Origin: Charina bottae
Lineage: Eukaryota; Chordata; Lepidosauria; Squamata; Charinaidae
Assembly (NCBI GenBank): GCA_023362775.1
Contig: JALMGJ010000011.1
Span: forward strand, 25,715,501-25,779,500
Direction of reading: 5' to 3'
Length of the DNA stretch: 64,000 nt
A program made the translations under genes and the position numbers. The notes under the pieces are model-generated. The model did not search any database. It was not told the DNA's origin and saw only the letters and a program-made list of their open reading frames with translations. Below are positions 52,984-63,830 of the stretch, in pieces. Within the stretch, counting starts at the first letter, position 1. The number at the start of each line of letters is the position of its first letter.

Positions 52984-55900
52984 CTAGAAAGAATATGGAA
53001 ACAAACCCAGCTTGGTAATTAACTCACAGTGCCTACTGGCAACTAGAGGCTTGTTTAAGATATCAGCCAACATTAATTTAGTATCACAGTATTTCAAAAT
53101 AACCTTTTTCTTGGCTAGAAAATCTTTAACAAGATGAAAACGCACATCAATGTGCTTTGTGCGATTTCTGGAACTTTCAGATAAAGCCAAATGGATACAG
53201 GCTTGGTTGTCTTCATGAATTGTGACAGGCTGGTTTAAAATGACTCCAATCTCTTGCAACAATTGTGTAAACCAAATTACTTCATTGCACAGTTGTGCTA
53301 AAGCATAAAATTCAGCTTCAGCTGTGCTGATGGCTACTACAGTCTGCTTTCTGGAAAACCATGCAATAGTGGACTTTGCAAATTGAATTACACTTCCAGA
53401 AGTAGACTTCCTATCACTGAGATCTCCAGCCCAATCTGAATCACACCAGCATTCTAACTTTTCTTCTGTGTCTGTAGCAGACAACCTTAAGCAAAAATCT
53501 TTGGTGCCTTGCAAATAACGAAACAGCCTTTTTAACCCAGACTTTGCAGCAGATGTGGGATTTTCCACAAACCTGCTCAAAATGGACATACTGTTAGAAA
53601 TGTCCGGACGGCTGTTGTTTGCAATGTAAAGAAGACTGCCAATGGCTGATCTGAAACTATCTCCTTCAGATAACTCACCATCCCCCTTCTCCCCCTCCTC
53701 TTTTAGAAACTCTGGAAGCATGGGGGAGGAGACAGACTTGCAGTCCTGCATTTTAAAATCCTCCAGCAGCTTCTTAATTTTACTGCTCTGACTTATGAGA
53801 AAACTGCCATCTTTTTCCCGCTGAATTTCCAATCCTAAATAATTGTTGACTGCTCCAAGACATTTCAATGTGAAATTGTTTTTCATACAAACCTCAAAGG
53901 AATGCTTCTGTTCATCAGATGAAGTGAGCAGCAACAAATCATCCACATACAAGCACAAGTACATTACACCTTGCTTATCATTTTTTACATACACACAAGG
54001 ATCAGCAATTCCCTTCTGAAACCCAATTTTTTGCAAAATATTATCCATTTTAATATTCCAACAACGCGCGGCCTGTTTCAATCCATAGATGGATTTCTGC
54101 AATTCACACACAAGATGTTTTTCTTTTTCATAACCATGAGTTTGTTGCATAAACAATTTTTCCTCCAAGTCACCATACAGAAAAGCAGTTTGAATATCAT
54201 AGTGATAAACAGACAGTTTCTTCATGGCAGCAACCTTTAAAAGCAACCTGATAGATTCAGCTTTTGTCACTGGAGCAAAAGGTTTGTCATAGTCCACATT
54301 TTTTCTTTGAGCAAAACCTTTTGCTACCAACCTTGCTTTGTACTTCTGAATTTTACCATCAGAATCTTTTTTCAGTTTGAACACCCACCTACAACCTAAA
54401 ACCTTCTGATTGGGAGGCAAACTTACTAGTTTCCAAGTTTTATTTTCCTTTAAGGAATCCAACTCTTGCTGCATGGCTTCATGCCAACACTTAGCTATTT
54501 CAGCTGGCATTTCTTTAATTTCTTCCAGAGACTCAGGCTCTGTGTGAATGTGAAAAGCCTTCACAACATCTACTTGATAACGATCAGGTGGAACTCCCTT
54601 ATTAATCCTTTCAGACCTGCGAGGAAGGACAGGACTAACACTCTGTTTCCCACCATTGTCCTCAGAAACCTCTGACTTTCCAGACAAGTCAGCTTCCTGA
54701 TCATTGACTTCACTAGGTGATTCCTGCAAATCACCATCAGCAAGACTTTGCTGCTCCCCCATGGATAAATCAACTGAAGAACTAGAGTTTATTTTGTCCC
54801 AATTCTGCTCAGCAAAAGAAGCACTTTTACTAATTATCAGTTGATCATCCAGTATGAACCTGTAGCTCCTCTGACTTTGTTCATACCCTACAAAGATTGC
54901 TTTCTTTGTTCTGGAAGCCCCCTTGCGCCTCAGCTGTTTGGGAATGTGCACCCAAGCTGTGCTTCCAAACACTCGGAGGTGACTTACTTTAGGCTTGACA
55001 CCATAGAACAAATGAAAAGGCACATTCTGAATTGCACTGCTAAACAGCCTGTTCTGAACATAACACGCTGTAGTAACAGCTTCTCCCCAATACCTAAAAG
55101 GCAAACTAGCATCCTTCAGCAAACACATCATTGCTTCCTGCAGTGTTCTGCCTTTTCACTCTGCAACAGAATTCTGTTCAGGCGTGTAAGGGTTAGCCAA
55201 AATGTGTTCTATCCCTTTTTCTAACAAAAAGCTTTTAAACTTTGAGGATAGATACTCGCCACCACGATCTGATTGCAAAGCAGACACTGGCCTTGGGAAT
55301 TTTCCATTCGCCCAAGCCACAAAAGCCTTAAATTTATCAAAGACCTCATCTTTGTGTTTCAGCAAATAAATGAATGTGTACCTGGAAAAATCATCTATGA
55401 AGGACAAAATGTACCTTGCTCCCCCAAGACTAGGAGAAAAGGGGCCTATTACATCAGAATGAATGATCTCTAGAGGCCTAGAGGTGGATCTATCAGAAAA
55501 CTTCTTCACAGGAGCCCTTGTGGTTTTATTCTCCTTGCAAACTGCACAATCCAGATACTTATCACAAGGTTTCAATTTTAAATCAGCAGAATAACTAGGC
55601 ATTTGAGAAATGTACTTAAAATTAGCATGAGCAAATCTCCTATGTATTAAATGGATGCACTGATCGTGTAAAGGCTTATTCTCAAAAACAGCCTTAGCAA
55701 TTTGTTTTTCAGCATTTTGAACAATGTACAGAGAATCTTTCTGCAAACACTTTGCAGCTATTTTACCATCCTTTCTAATATCACAACCCTCTTTCTTAAA
55801 AGTTATAACATAACCTGAGGCTACTAGCTGCCCCACAGACAAGAGATTGCTTTGAAAATTAGGCACAAACAAAACATTTTTAACAGTTTCCCCCAAACAT

Positions 55901-56859
55901 GGAAGATTGATCTCACCTTCACCCACGATCTTGGATACAGATCCATCTGCTAAGGAAACTTTTTGTTTGTTAGTTTTAGACAAAGACAGAAAGGAATCTT
56001 TATTGTGACATATATGAGAATTGGCTCCACTGTCAAGAACCCACAAAGCTTTATTATCAGAGTTCTCAACAACTGTTGCATGAAGAATCTTCTTTCCAGA
56101 AGTTTCTTCATTGTTCTTTGAAGTCTTCTTGCTTTTAAACTTGACACAGTCCTTTTGGAGATGAGCAGGGGATCCACAGGTAAAGCATCGCCTGGTGGAT
56201 AATGCAGAAGCTTGGAATTCAGAGCTCTTCCACTCCCTCTGCTGGCCATGAGAAGACTTTATTGTAGAAATGGAGGCAGCTTTTTCTTGTCTTTTCTCCC
56301 ACTCAGCAAGCAGCCGGGTAGTCAAGAACGATGGAGTTAGATCATCTTCTGGGATTCCCTCCATGGAGCAAATTAAAGTGTCCCAGGACTCATTCAACGA
56401 AGAAAGCATAATGTAGGCTTTCATCAGGGGGGTAAATTCCATCCCACGCTCCTGAAGTTCCACAAAATAATTCTGAAGCTTGTGGAGATGATCTGGCAAA
56501 TTTCCATTCTCAGGCAAGTGAGCCTTGTACAGTTTTTTTGTTAAAATAACCTTGCTGCCTGGACTAGTTTTCACATATAAATCACGCAAATAGTCCCATA
56601 AGTCTTTAGAAGTTTCTCTGCCTCTCACGTGAATAAGCTGATCATCCTGAACAGCCAAAATAATGGAGGCTTTGCATTTCTCATCTTTCCTCAACCAGGC
56701 TTGATCTGGATTCTGAGGAATTTGTTCAGAAATTGCAGACCATAAATTTTCTCTCCTCAAGAAACTTTCCATTTTCAAAGACCAGTTCAAATAATTAGTA
56801 TTAGAAAGTTTTTCCAGGGGCATACCTTGAAAATTAGAAGCTCCAGCAACAGCAGCCAT
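52984..56859 (-). pseudogene. Copia gag-pol polyprotein, one in-frame stop
   Basis: A frame of 1292 codons from ATG 56859 (MAAVAGASNFQGMPLEKLSN) to TAG at 52984-52986. It is interrupted once by TGA at 55156-55158, just after the last catalytic Glu of integrase (PEQNSVAE). The order is copia-type: gag with NYLNWSLKMESFL and a CCHC knuckle (CFTCGSPAHLQKDC); protease LDSGANSHI; integrase (HRRFAHANF, HSDVIGPF, QSDRGGEY); reverse transcriptase (CRWVFKLKKDSDGKIQKYKA, LYVDDLLLL); RNase H (CWCDSDWAGD, STAEAEFYAL, HEDNQACIHLA). Apart from that stop the frame is open throughout. Confidence 0.93.
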
Positions 56860-57063
56860 GGCTTCCTCTCCCCTGTTGTAATAATCCAAAAAACACCACG
56901 AGGCTTGTAAACACGACGCAAAACTCCGCCTCTGATGGAAACTTCCTGTAACTGCCGGCAAGTTTCAAAAAACAAAAGAAGCCTCTCCAGATGCAAATTA
57001 AACCAGGTCAGCTTTCTTCTCTTTCATTTTTCCATAAGTTTTGTCTCTGATCCAGAAGCAATT

Positions 57064-57078
57064 GCTGGGCCCATAACC
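57064..57078 (-). promoter_or_regulatory. Copia primer binding site (initiator tRNA-Met anticodon arm)
   Basis: The plus strand reads gctgggcccataacc, the same as the anticodon stem-loop of vertebrate initiator tRNA-Met including its CAT anticodon. It abuts the 5' LTR exactly. The element would be primed by the 5' half of that tRNA, as is known for Drosophila copia, rather than by a tRNA 3' end. Confidence 0.8.
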
Positions 57079-57556
57079 TTTTGTATTTTTATAAAATTTG
57101 TGATCAGAGTTATGGAAAAAACAAGAGATAAGTTTGTAGTAAAAAAACGTTGTTTTATTTAAAACAGAAAACATAGGAACAAACCTTGAATCTTCTTCTT
57201 TAGCCAAAGCATGGCATGGTTGATTAACATATTTACATTTAGATAGCAGAGCAGTTAGCAGAGTGAGGAGAACAAAAGGCATTTACATTTTAAACCTTAA
57301 CTTGATCAGCATCTGAGTGGACAGAATCCAGCATGTGACCAAAACACCTAGGCAACAGATTCCCAATATGGGCAAAGCTCTAACAGCTAATTCTGATTGG
57401 TCAGAACTCTCAGACTGGCCGGCACCTAAAGGCAAATGAACATTCCTGAGTGGGGGGTGAACATGTGCTCCTGAGCCCAAACAGGAAAAAAGTTTTGAGG
57501 CCTGGCTTTTTAAAAACTCAGCCACATATTATACAGACATAAAAATATATACAACA
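57079..57556 (-). repeat. Copia 5' LTR
   Basis: 478 bases, one A shorter than its partner plus two substitutions (positions 57091 and about 57531). It ends directly next to the primer binding site, which confirms the unusual AAAA terminus. Confidence 0.93.
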
Positions 57557-57561
57557 GCGCC

Positions 57562-58680
57562 GCCGGCCAAGGTGCGGGACGAGGCGAGCATCTGGACAGG
57601 GGAGGTGCACGCCTTGCTCCGCTTCGCCCCAGGGGGGTCCCGGCGGCTCCCCAAGTTCTTTTACCTGGGGGCTGAGCGGGGCGTGACGCGCTACGCGGGG
57701 CAGCCGCCCGCCTGCTTTTCCTGTGGTGGCTATGGCCACCAGAGGCGGACCTGCACCACGCCGCTCTGTGCACGCTGTGGGGCACGGGGGCACGTTGCAT
57801 TGGCGTGCCAGGCGGCGGTCCTCTGCAACCTCTGCGGTGAGCAGGGCCACACTTACGGCAGCTGCCCGCGGGCAGCCTGCAACAGAGGTTTGCAGAGGTT
57901 TACGGGTGGCGGGGCGCCAGGGGCGGAAGCGACGGCAGATGGGGCACCGGAGTGGGCGGCGGAGCGGCCTGCTCCACGCGGAGGGGTGGCCGCGGATGGC
58001 CCGGAGCTGGCGGCGTCGCCGGAGTCCGGCGGGCCTGGTACTGGTGGCGCCGGGCAGGCTGAGTGCCCCGAGTCGCCCGGGGTGGGCCGCCCGTGCCACC
58101 GGGGGGTGGCCCTGACGAGTCAATGGAGGTGGTTGGTGCCGGGGACTTCCAGGCGGTCCGCCGGCGGCGGTCCAGTGACGAGGCGGAGCAACCCAAGCGC
58201 TCCCAGGCCTCGCCGGGCGTGACACCAGGCCGGCCGCAGAGGGTGGCAGAGGGGCCTGCACGGGCGGTCGGGAACCACTTCGCCATCCTGGAGCATGGGT
58301 CTGCGGCCTCTGCGGAGCCGGCCGATCTAGCCGCCCGAGCCAGGGATGAGCCCGCGGCTCCCGTGTCCCTCGCTCGCCCATGGCGGCTGGTCGAGTGGAT
58401 GCCGACTGACTGGGTGCTGCAGGCCCGGGCGGGCCCCGGGCCGCCTGCGGGAGCGGAGCCAGCACTGGCGTTGGTGGGGGACGATGCAGCCCAACTCCTT
58501 CCCCCAGCCCTGGACTACGGACTCTCCTCTGAGGAAGGGGGTTTGTCATCTGAGAGTCCGGGGGCTGTCGGTGGCCTGGGGGTGGAGGCGGCACCCTCGG
58601 GCAGTGAGGCAGACCAAGGGGGGTCACGGGAGCAGGTTGTGGAGAGGCCGGACGCCCCTTCCGTGGTGGATGGCTTATGA
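57562..58680 (+). pseudogene. Tx1-like LINE ORF1, zinc-knuckle part
   Basis: Continues the frame cut by the copia element. Three CCHC knuckles follow one another at about 57715-57880: CFSCGGYGHQRRTC, CARCGARGHVALAC and CNLCGEQGHTYGSC. These would bind nucleic acid. After a frameshift near 58110 the C-terminal part (DESMEVVGAGDFQAVRRRR, then GNHFAILEH) runs to TGA at 58678-58680. A variable acidic and proline-rich tail is usual for such proteins. Confidence 0.72.
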
Positions 58681-59109
58681 CTGGGGGAGGATTATGTCCC
58701 TCCTGAGAGGGTGTGTTTGTCCCGGGAAGGGACGCCCGAACGCGGGCGGGTGGCAGTGGATGGGCGGAGTCGTGGGGGGAGGGGGGGCTGCAGCAGCCGC
58801 GCCCACCTCCTCCTTTACCTCTTTTTCCTCCTCGGCGTCCCCGATTCGCTTGTTCTTCCTGTCGGGGTCCGAGAGCCCGGCATCGTCTAGGGGTGCTTTG
58901 GCGCCTCCTATACCGGCTCGGGCCTCTGGGAGTGGCAGGGCGGGGGGGAAGCCTCGGCCGCCGCGGGCGGGAAGGGCCAATCGGCCGTGTCGCCGGCCGT
59001 GTTCGGCGGCTCCGAGGGGCATCTTGCGGTCGAGCCCGCTCTGGCTTCGGGGGGCCTCCAGGGGCCCGGCGCCGCCTCCCCGTGAGGTGCTCCCTGCTCA
59101 CGGCCTGCT

Positions 59110-62100
59110 ATGGCGGGGACACAGCAGGAGTCGTTACTGTCCACCCCGCGGTCTCGCTCGGGGACGTTCATGGTGGCCACGTGGAACTGTGGCAGGCTGC
59201 AGCAGGCGGTGCTGCGTGAGGAGCTCCTGGGGACGCTTCGGGACCTCCCCGCAGACGTCATCGTCCTCCAGGAGATGCACCTCCTGGACGAGCACCACCA
59301 CGCCACGGCCCGGCACCTGTGGCCCGCGGGCCCCTCCTTCTGGAGTTACGGGACAGAGGGCTGGGCAGGCGTGAGATTCCTCGTGCGCTGTGGCCCTGGC
59401 CTGCGCCTCCAGTGCTACGTGGAGGAGGTGCCGGGCCAGCTGGCCGTCCTCGATTTCGAGGTGGTAGCGGCGTAGGAGGCGGGTGGAGCTGCGGCGGGTC
59501 TGCGCAGGCCAGGCGACCCGCTGGACTGGCACGCATTCTGTCTCTGTGTGCTGTATGCATCGGCATCCTCGGCAGTGGCACGCCGCGACTTGTGGGTGCG
59601 CTTGCGCGCGGCCTGCGCGACGTGGTGCTCACTGCTTGTGGCGGGGGACTTTAACAACCGCGCTGTCCCCCAGGACCGCATCCCACTACAGGTGGCCGGG
59701 CGCTGCGGGGGGTCAGAGGGTGCAGGCACACGCCTGGCCTTGGCCTGCGGCCCGCCGCTCTCGACTGAGGAGCGCTAAGCGGAGGCCATCCATGCGGAGA
59801 GCGGGCTGGTGGACATGGCGCTCACCGTGCCCAATGCCCTGGGCTTCTTTCCTGCTCCGCCGGGGGTTGCGCAGGCGGAGGCAGAGGCGGGAACGGCGGA
59901 GGGGGCCGAGGAGGTGATGGCGGTCGGGGGGGCCATGTGCAGCGCGTCCGCCACCCTTCTGCACCCACTATGGGGCAGCGGTCGCGGCGCGGCTCAACCG
60001 CGTGTGGGCACCGCGGGGTTGCCCGGTGCGCTCCTGCCGCATGCTGGTCACGCCCTGGTCCACGCATGCGTTGGTGCACGTAGTGCTGCAGATGGCGGGC
60101 TGGATGGGGGCGCGGCGCCCGCTCTTGAGCCTCAGCGCCACCAAGCTGGACGGGGACGCGGGCTTGCGGGGCGGGCTCGAGCGCCTCCTTGAGGAGCGCC
60201 TCTACCTGCGGGACGTGTACGGCCCGGCCCACCTATCCGAGTGGTGGGAGCGGGTCAAGTGGGACATGTGCGTTTTCTGCCAGCGGTGGGAGGGGCGCCG
60301 CACGCGGCGGGACCTGGCGCATTACCAGGCGGCAGTGCGTGCATTCCTCGGCTGCCATGTGCGGGTGCACGAGGGCGCGCCGGTGGAGGGGGAGCGGCTG
60401 GAGCGGGTGCGCCGTGTCATCGCCAGATTCCATGCGGCCCAGCGCATCCGCTTCTTCTGGCACTTCGTGTGCACGGCGGGCGGCCCAGTGGGCGCCGACG
60501 GCTTGGAGGAGCGCTGTCGGCCTCTGATGAGGATGTGCCCTCAGCGGGCACGGCGGCCTTCATGGAGGCGCTCCGGGATGACCCTGCCGTGCCGCTGCGC
60601 AATGACGAGCAGCGGTGGCGGTGGTCGACCGGTTCTACTGGGCGTTCTTCACGGGGTGGGCGGACGAGGGGGACGCGGGCGTGGAGTAGTAGTAGTGACC
60701 TGCCTCGCCGCGCTGGGCAGCATGTTCACGGTGGAGGAGGTGCGGGCGTCCTGGGCTGGGCCTTCTATGGTGCGTTCGCAAACCTTCTGGCCGCGCTGAT
60801 GGTGGCGCTCTATGAGGGCTGCGCGGCAGGGGCACACGCGGCGGCGGGTGGCTACCGGGGTCGCTGTACCAGAGCATCCTCCTGCTCTTCACCAAGCCGG
60901 GGGACCTCGACCGCACACTGCCCGCCAGCTGGCACCCCATCGTCCTCACCAACGTGGACTACCGGGCGCAGACATGCGTCAACTCAGACCGGCTGGCCGC
61001 CGCGGTGGGGCCGCGCATGGTGCCCACCCAGACCAGTGCACTGCCGGGCCGCACCATCGCGGACTCCCTCTGCCTCCTGCGCGAGGTCTTCTGCCGGGCA
61101 GGCCGGGGGGAGTGGCGGGGCTTCCTGCTGTAGCTGGACCAGTCACGCTCCTTTGACTGCGTCCACCACGCCTTCCTGTGGCGGGCGCTGGCGTGGCACG
61201 GTGTCCCCGGGGACTTCGTGGTGCTGGTCTGGCTTCTGTATGCCGGGGCGATGGTCGTCTCGCAGGTGAACAGCGCGCGCAGCGCGCCCATCCCGGTGCG
61301 CTCGGACGTGCGGCAGGGCTGCCCCCTGATCCCGCTGCTGTACGTCCTCGTGCTGGACGTGGCGCTGTGGGGGCTATAGCGTGATGGCGGTCTGGCGGGC
61401 TTCCCATGCCCGGTGGGGCTGCTGGGCGGCGCAGCGCATGGGGTGCGCTTCCTCACCCATTCTGATGACATCTCCCTCCTGGTGTGTTCGCGCACGGAGG
61501 GCCAGCGGACGAGGGAGGTCTTGTGTGGAGCCCTTCACCGACCGGCGGCTCCTGTACCTTTTCTGGGAGACGCGCTGGCAGGCGTACCACCAGGTGCTGC
61601 GGGAGCCGGCGGCGCAGCCATGGGCGCGCGGGGCAGCGCGCCTGTGCCCACGCGCTGTCTGCACCGCCACGGCACTGGCGGCCTGGGTGGCTGGCGCCAT
61701 ACCCGAGGACGATGTGCGGCACTTGGTCGCCGAGTGCCCGGAGGCGCGCGTGCTCTGGGCGGCGGTGGCATGCCACTTCGGGCGGCCGGAGCTGGCCGGC
61801 AAGCTGTGGCTGCGGCTGGTCTTCTCCCTCCCCCCCTCCCCCCGTGGCTGGCCCTTCGCCGGCGCCTGTGCCCCCGGCCCCTCTTCCTCTCCCACCCCCC
61901 TGCTGCAGTTTCGCCCGGACGGAGCAGTGGAGACGGGGGCCCTGACAGCGGTGGCGACGGCACGGTCTACGGCGGAGCCGCGGAGGACGGCGGCGGCGGA
62001 GCAGCCAGTACCACTGACGGAGAAAACAGAGGCGGCGGCGCCGGTGGTGAAGGTCGCGCAAGTGGCTCTGGACTGGCGGCGACGCGAGTGGCGGGGCAGC

Positions 62101-62378
62101 CGCGGCGGTGGCGGCGGCTGCCGGCCTTGCCCCGGTCAACGCTGCGGATCCTGAACTATCTCATCCTCCACGCGCTGTGCCAGTTCCGGACTCGGCAGCT
62201 TCCTGTGGAGTGGGCAGGCGGCGCCCCGCCAGTGGACTGGGCGGCAGAGGAGGCAGAGCGCATCGCCGACCGGGCGGCCTGGATCCGTGCCGCCGAGCGA
62301 GAGCAGCTGCCCGAGGAGCGCTGGCGGCGGCTGTGGCCGTGGCATGAGTTGGCGCCCTCCCTGCCGCCGATCACGTGA
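59110..62378 (+). pseudogene. Tx1-like LINE ORF2 (endonuclease and RT), broken
   Basis: The AP-type endonuclease starts at ATG 59110 (FMVATWNCGRL, VIVLQEMHLLDE) and continues after a TAG at 59473 with LLVAGDFNNRAVPQD near 59640. The region 60002-60540 is the linker before the reverse transcriptase. Reverse-transcriptase motifs lie at 60940-61500: LTNVDYRAQTCVNSDRLA, LDQSRSFDCVHHAFL, DVRQGCPLIPLLY and HSDDISLLV. The usual catalytic FADD is altered to HSDD. The C-terminal part ends at 62376-62378. Several stops and frame changes, and apparent loss of the start of the RT, make it inactive. Confidence 0.72.
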
Positions 62379-62470
62379 GCGCGGCCTTTACTGTGGGCCT
62401 TCCCGGCTGGACTGACTGTTGGATTTTCCCACGGATGATTTTGGTGGGCGGCGGTTTTGCCGGTGGGCGT

Positions 62471-63612
62471 GTGGGTTTTTTTTGTTGCGTTTCTCCAGTC
62501 CCAGGACTGTTTTCCTTGGAATCATCCCATCTGTTCTCCGGACGGCTGCTTGCAGCCAGAAGATCGCAAAGAGCATTCGGGCTTGACTGGTAAGAGCAGC
62601 CAGGAGGCTGGGGCATCACCATTTTCTAAGCAGTACTGTAGCCTTAAAGGGACACTAATACTGGCCACCCCATTTCTAAATCACCCCATTTATTTATTTT
62701 TTTAAGTATGTGTACACTAAGAGAGGCTTTCTATAGCAAGGAGAAGCCGGTTCTCTTGGTGCTTATCGTTATTTTGGGGGTTATTTTTTTTAAAAAATTC
62801 TTTTTAAGTTTTCGGCTTGGGGGGTCTCGGCTCTTCTCAGCTCTTCTTGGTGGGAACAGGCGTAAGTGTAGGCATAGGGCTGCATTAACGGTTGTCTCCG
62901 GCACCCTGGTCTGGTTTCTGGTGCCTTTTAACCCTTCGATTTTCCCGCCATTTGTATTAAGAGACCAATTGCGCCTCTCGCTTCTCCACCCTCCTTTCTC
63001 ATGCGCTGATAGGTGGTGGTGAATCCGCCCCCTGGCTTTCACCAATCGGCCACAAGCTCTGTTCTGCTCCATCCCCTAGTTAAATTTTCATGCCTTCCTC
63101 AACCTTTCCCACCTTTTCAACAGTCGGCTCCCCCTCCTCCCCCTCGGATTCAACCTCCATCCTGACAAGGATGATCTAAGTATTTCCAGCATCCTCTTTT
63201 TGCTGTTGGATATTTCAAGTGTACAGGTCTTCTTTCTAACTAAGTTGGAGAGAAAAGTTCATTCAAAGGTGAAGAAAACATGTTTTCTCATTTACTGTGG
63301 GGATTGAAGGAGAAAGTATCGTACCCTTCAATTATCCCAAGACTGGTAATTAATGCTTCTCTTGGTTCAATCTCCTTTGGATTTTCATTTTCCAAGTACA
63401 AAAGAAAGTGAACCATTTTTAAATACACAAATATCTATTTGAGGTGAAGAAAGAATGGAAACATATTGGATCTTTCAGATTGATTTCTGATAGGTTCCTC
63501 TTTTCAAAGGCCCAATCCTATGAGCTCTTTTTTTATCACAAGAGGTTTAATTAAATTTCTGTCAATTAAATAAGAATCCCAATGTAGAAGAAAGATTTGA
63601 CTTGCACTGAAG
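62471..63612. other. Spacer upstream of V2R gene C, unassigned
   Basis: The first 650 bases are moderately GC-rich. They contain a short open frame on the minus strand (62731-63072) and CCAAT-like 'caccaatcggcc' at 63039-63050. I recognise no family. From 63150 it is AT-rich and should include the promoter and 5' UTR of gene C. Confidence 0.45.
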
Positions 63613-63830
63613 ATGGTGCTTCTAGTACCTTTGCTGGTAGCCCTGTTCTCTCCTAAAGCATGCAAGGCTTATAATGTGAATTGTAAAATCCATACGCCTC
63701 ATAAGCCACAACATACATATCACGAATCAGGAGACGTTATAATTGGTGGCATAGCAACTCTAGGATCTTTCTTGGACAATGCTATAAGTTTCAGTGAAGA
63801 GCCCCCACCATCATTGCATGAAGACCTGAT
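63613..63830 (+). CDS. Vomeronasal type 2 receptor, gene C exon 1
   Basis: 218 coding bases from ATG 63613 to an AT|GTAAGA donor, phase 2, identical in length to exon 1 of A and B. The product begins MVLLVPLLVALFSPKACK, a secretion signal. NVNCKIH, YHESGDVIIGG and PPPSLHEDL follow at the same positions as in A and B. The rest of the gene lies beyond the window; only 170 bases of its first intron are present. It runs opposite to A and B, so gene B and gene C start about 16 kb apart, head to head. Confidence 0.92.

Larger units (their letters stand above)
52488..57556 (-). mobile_element. Ty1/copia LTR retrotransposon, young
   Basis: 5069 bases inserted on the minus strand into ORF1 of the GC-rich LINE, with a 5-base duplication gcgcc (52483-52487 and 57557-57561). 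The two LTRs differ by two substitutions and one A in about 479 bases. Polyprimidine-complement and primer sites are in place. One long gag-pol frame has a single in-frame stop. Copia elements are sparse in vertebrates, so a recent copy is notable. Confidence 0.95.
49351..62470 (+). mobile_element. GC-rich Tx1-like LINE, decayed, split by a copia element
   Basis: About 8 kb of strikingly GC-rich DNA, interrupted at 52488-57556. The left part and 57562-58680 encode an ORF1 with three CCHC zinc knuckles. Positions 59110-62378 encode an AP-endonuclease and reverse-transcriptase ORF2. The combination of a multi-knuckle ORF1 with an L1-like ORF2 is that of the Tx1 group. Many frameshifts and stops show it is long dead, older than the copia inside it. 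Both edges are approximate: the left is set by the hexamer tract, the right by where GC-rich 3' UTR-like sequence fades. Confidence 0.75.

Noticed and set aside
57064..57078. Piece of a tRNA gene
   Set aside because: Only the anticodon arm matches, it abuts an LTR, and no acceptor or T arm follows. It is a primer binding site.
57518..59101. 527-codon minus-strand open frame
   Set aside because: It is antisense to the zinc-knuckle ORF1 and consists of Pro, Arg, Ala and Gly runs. It also extends into the copia LTR, so it is not a gene.
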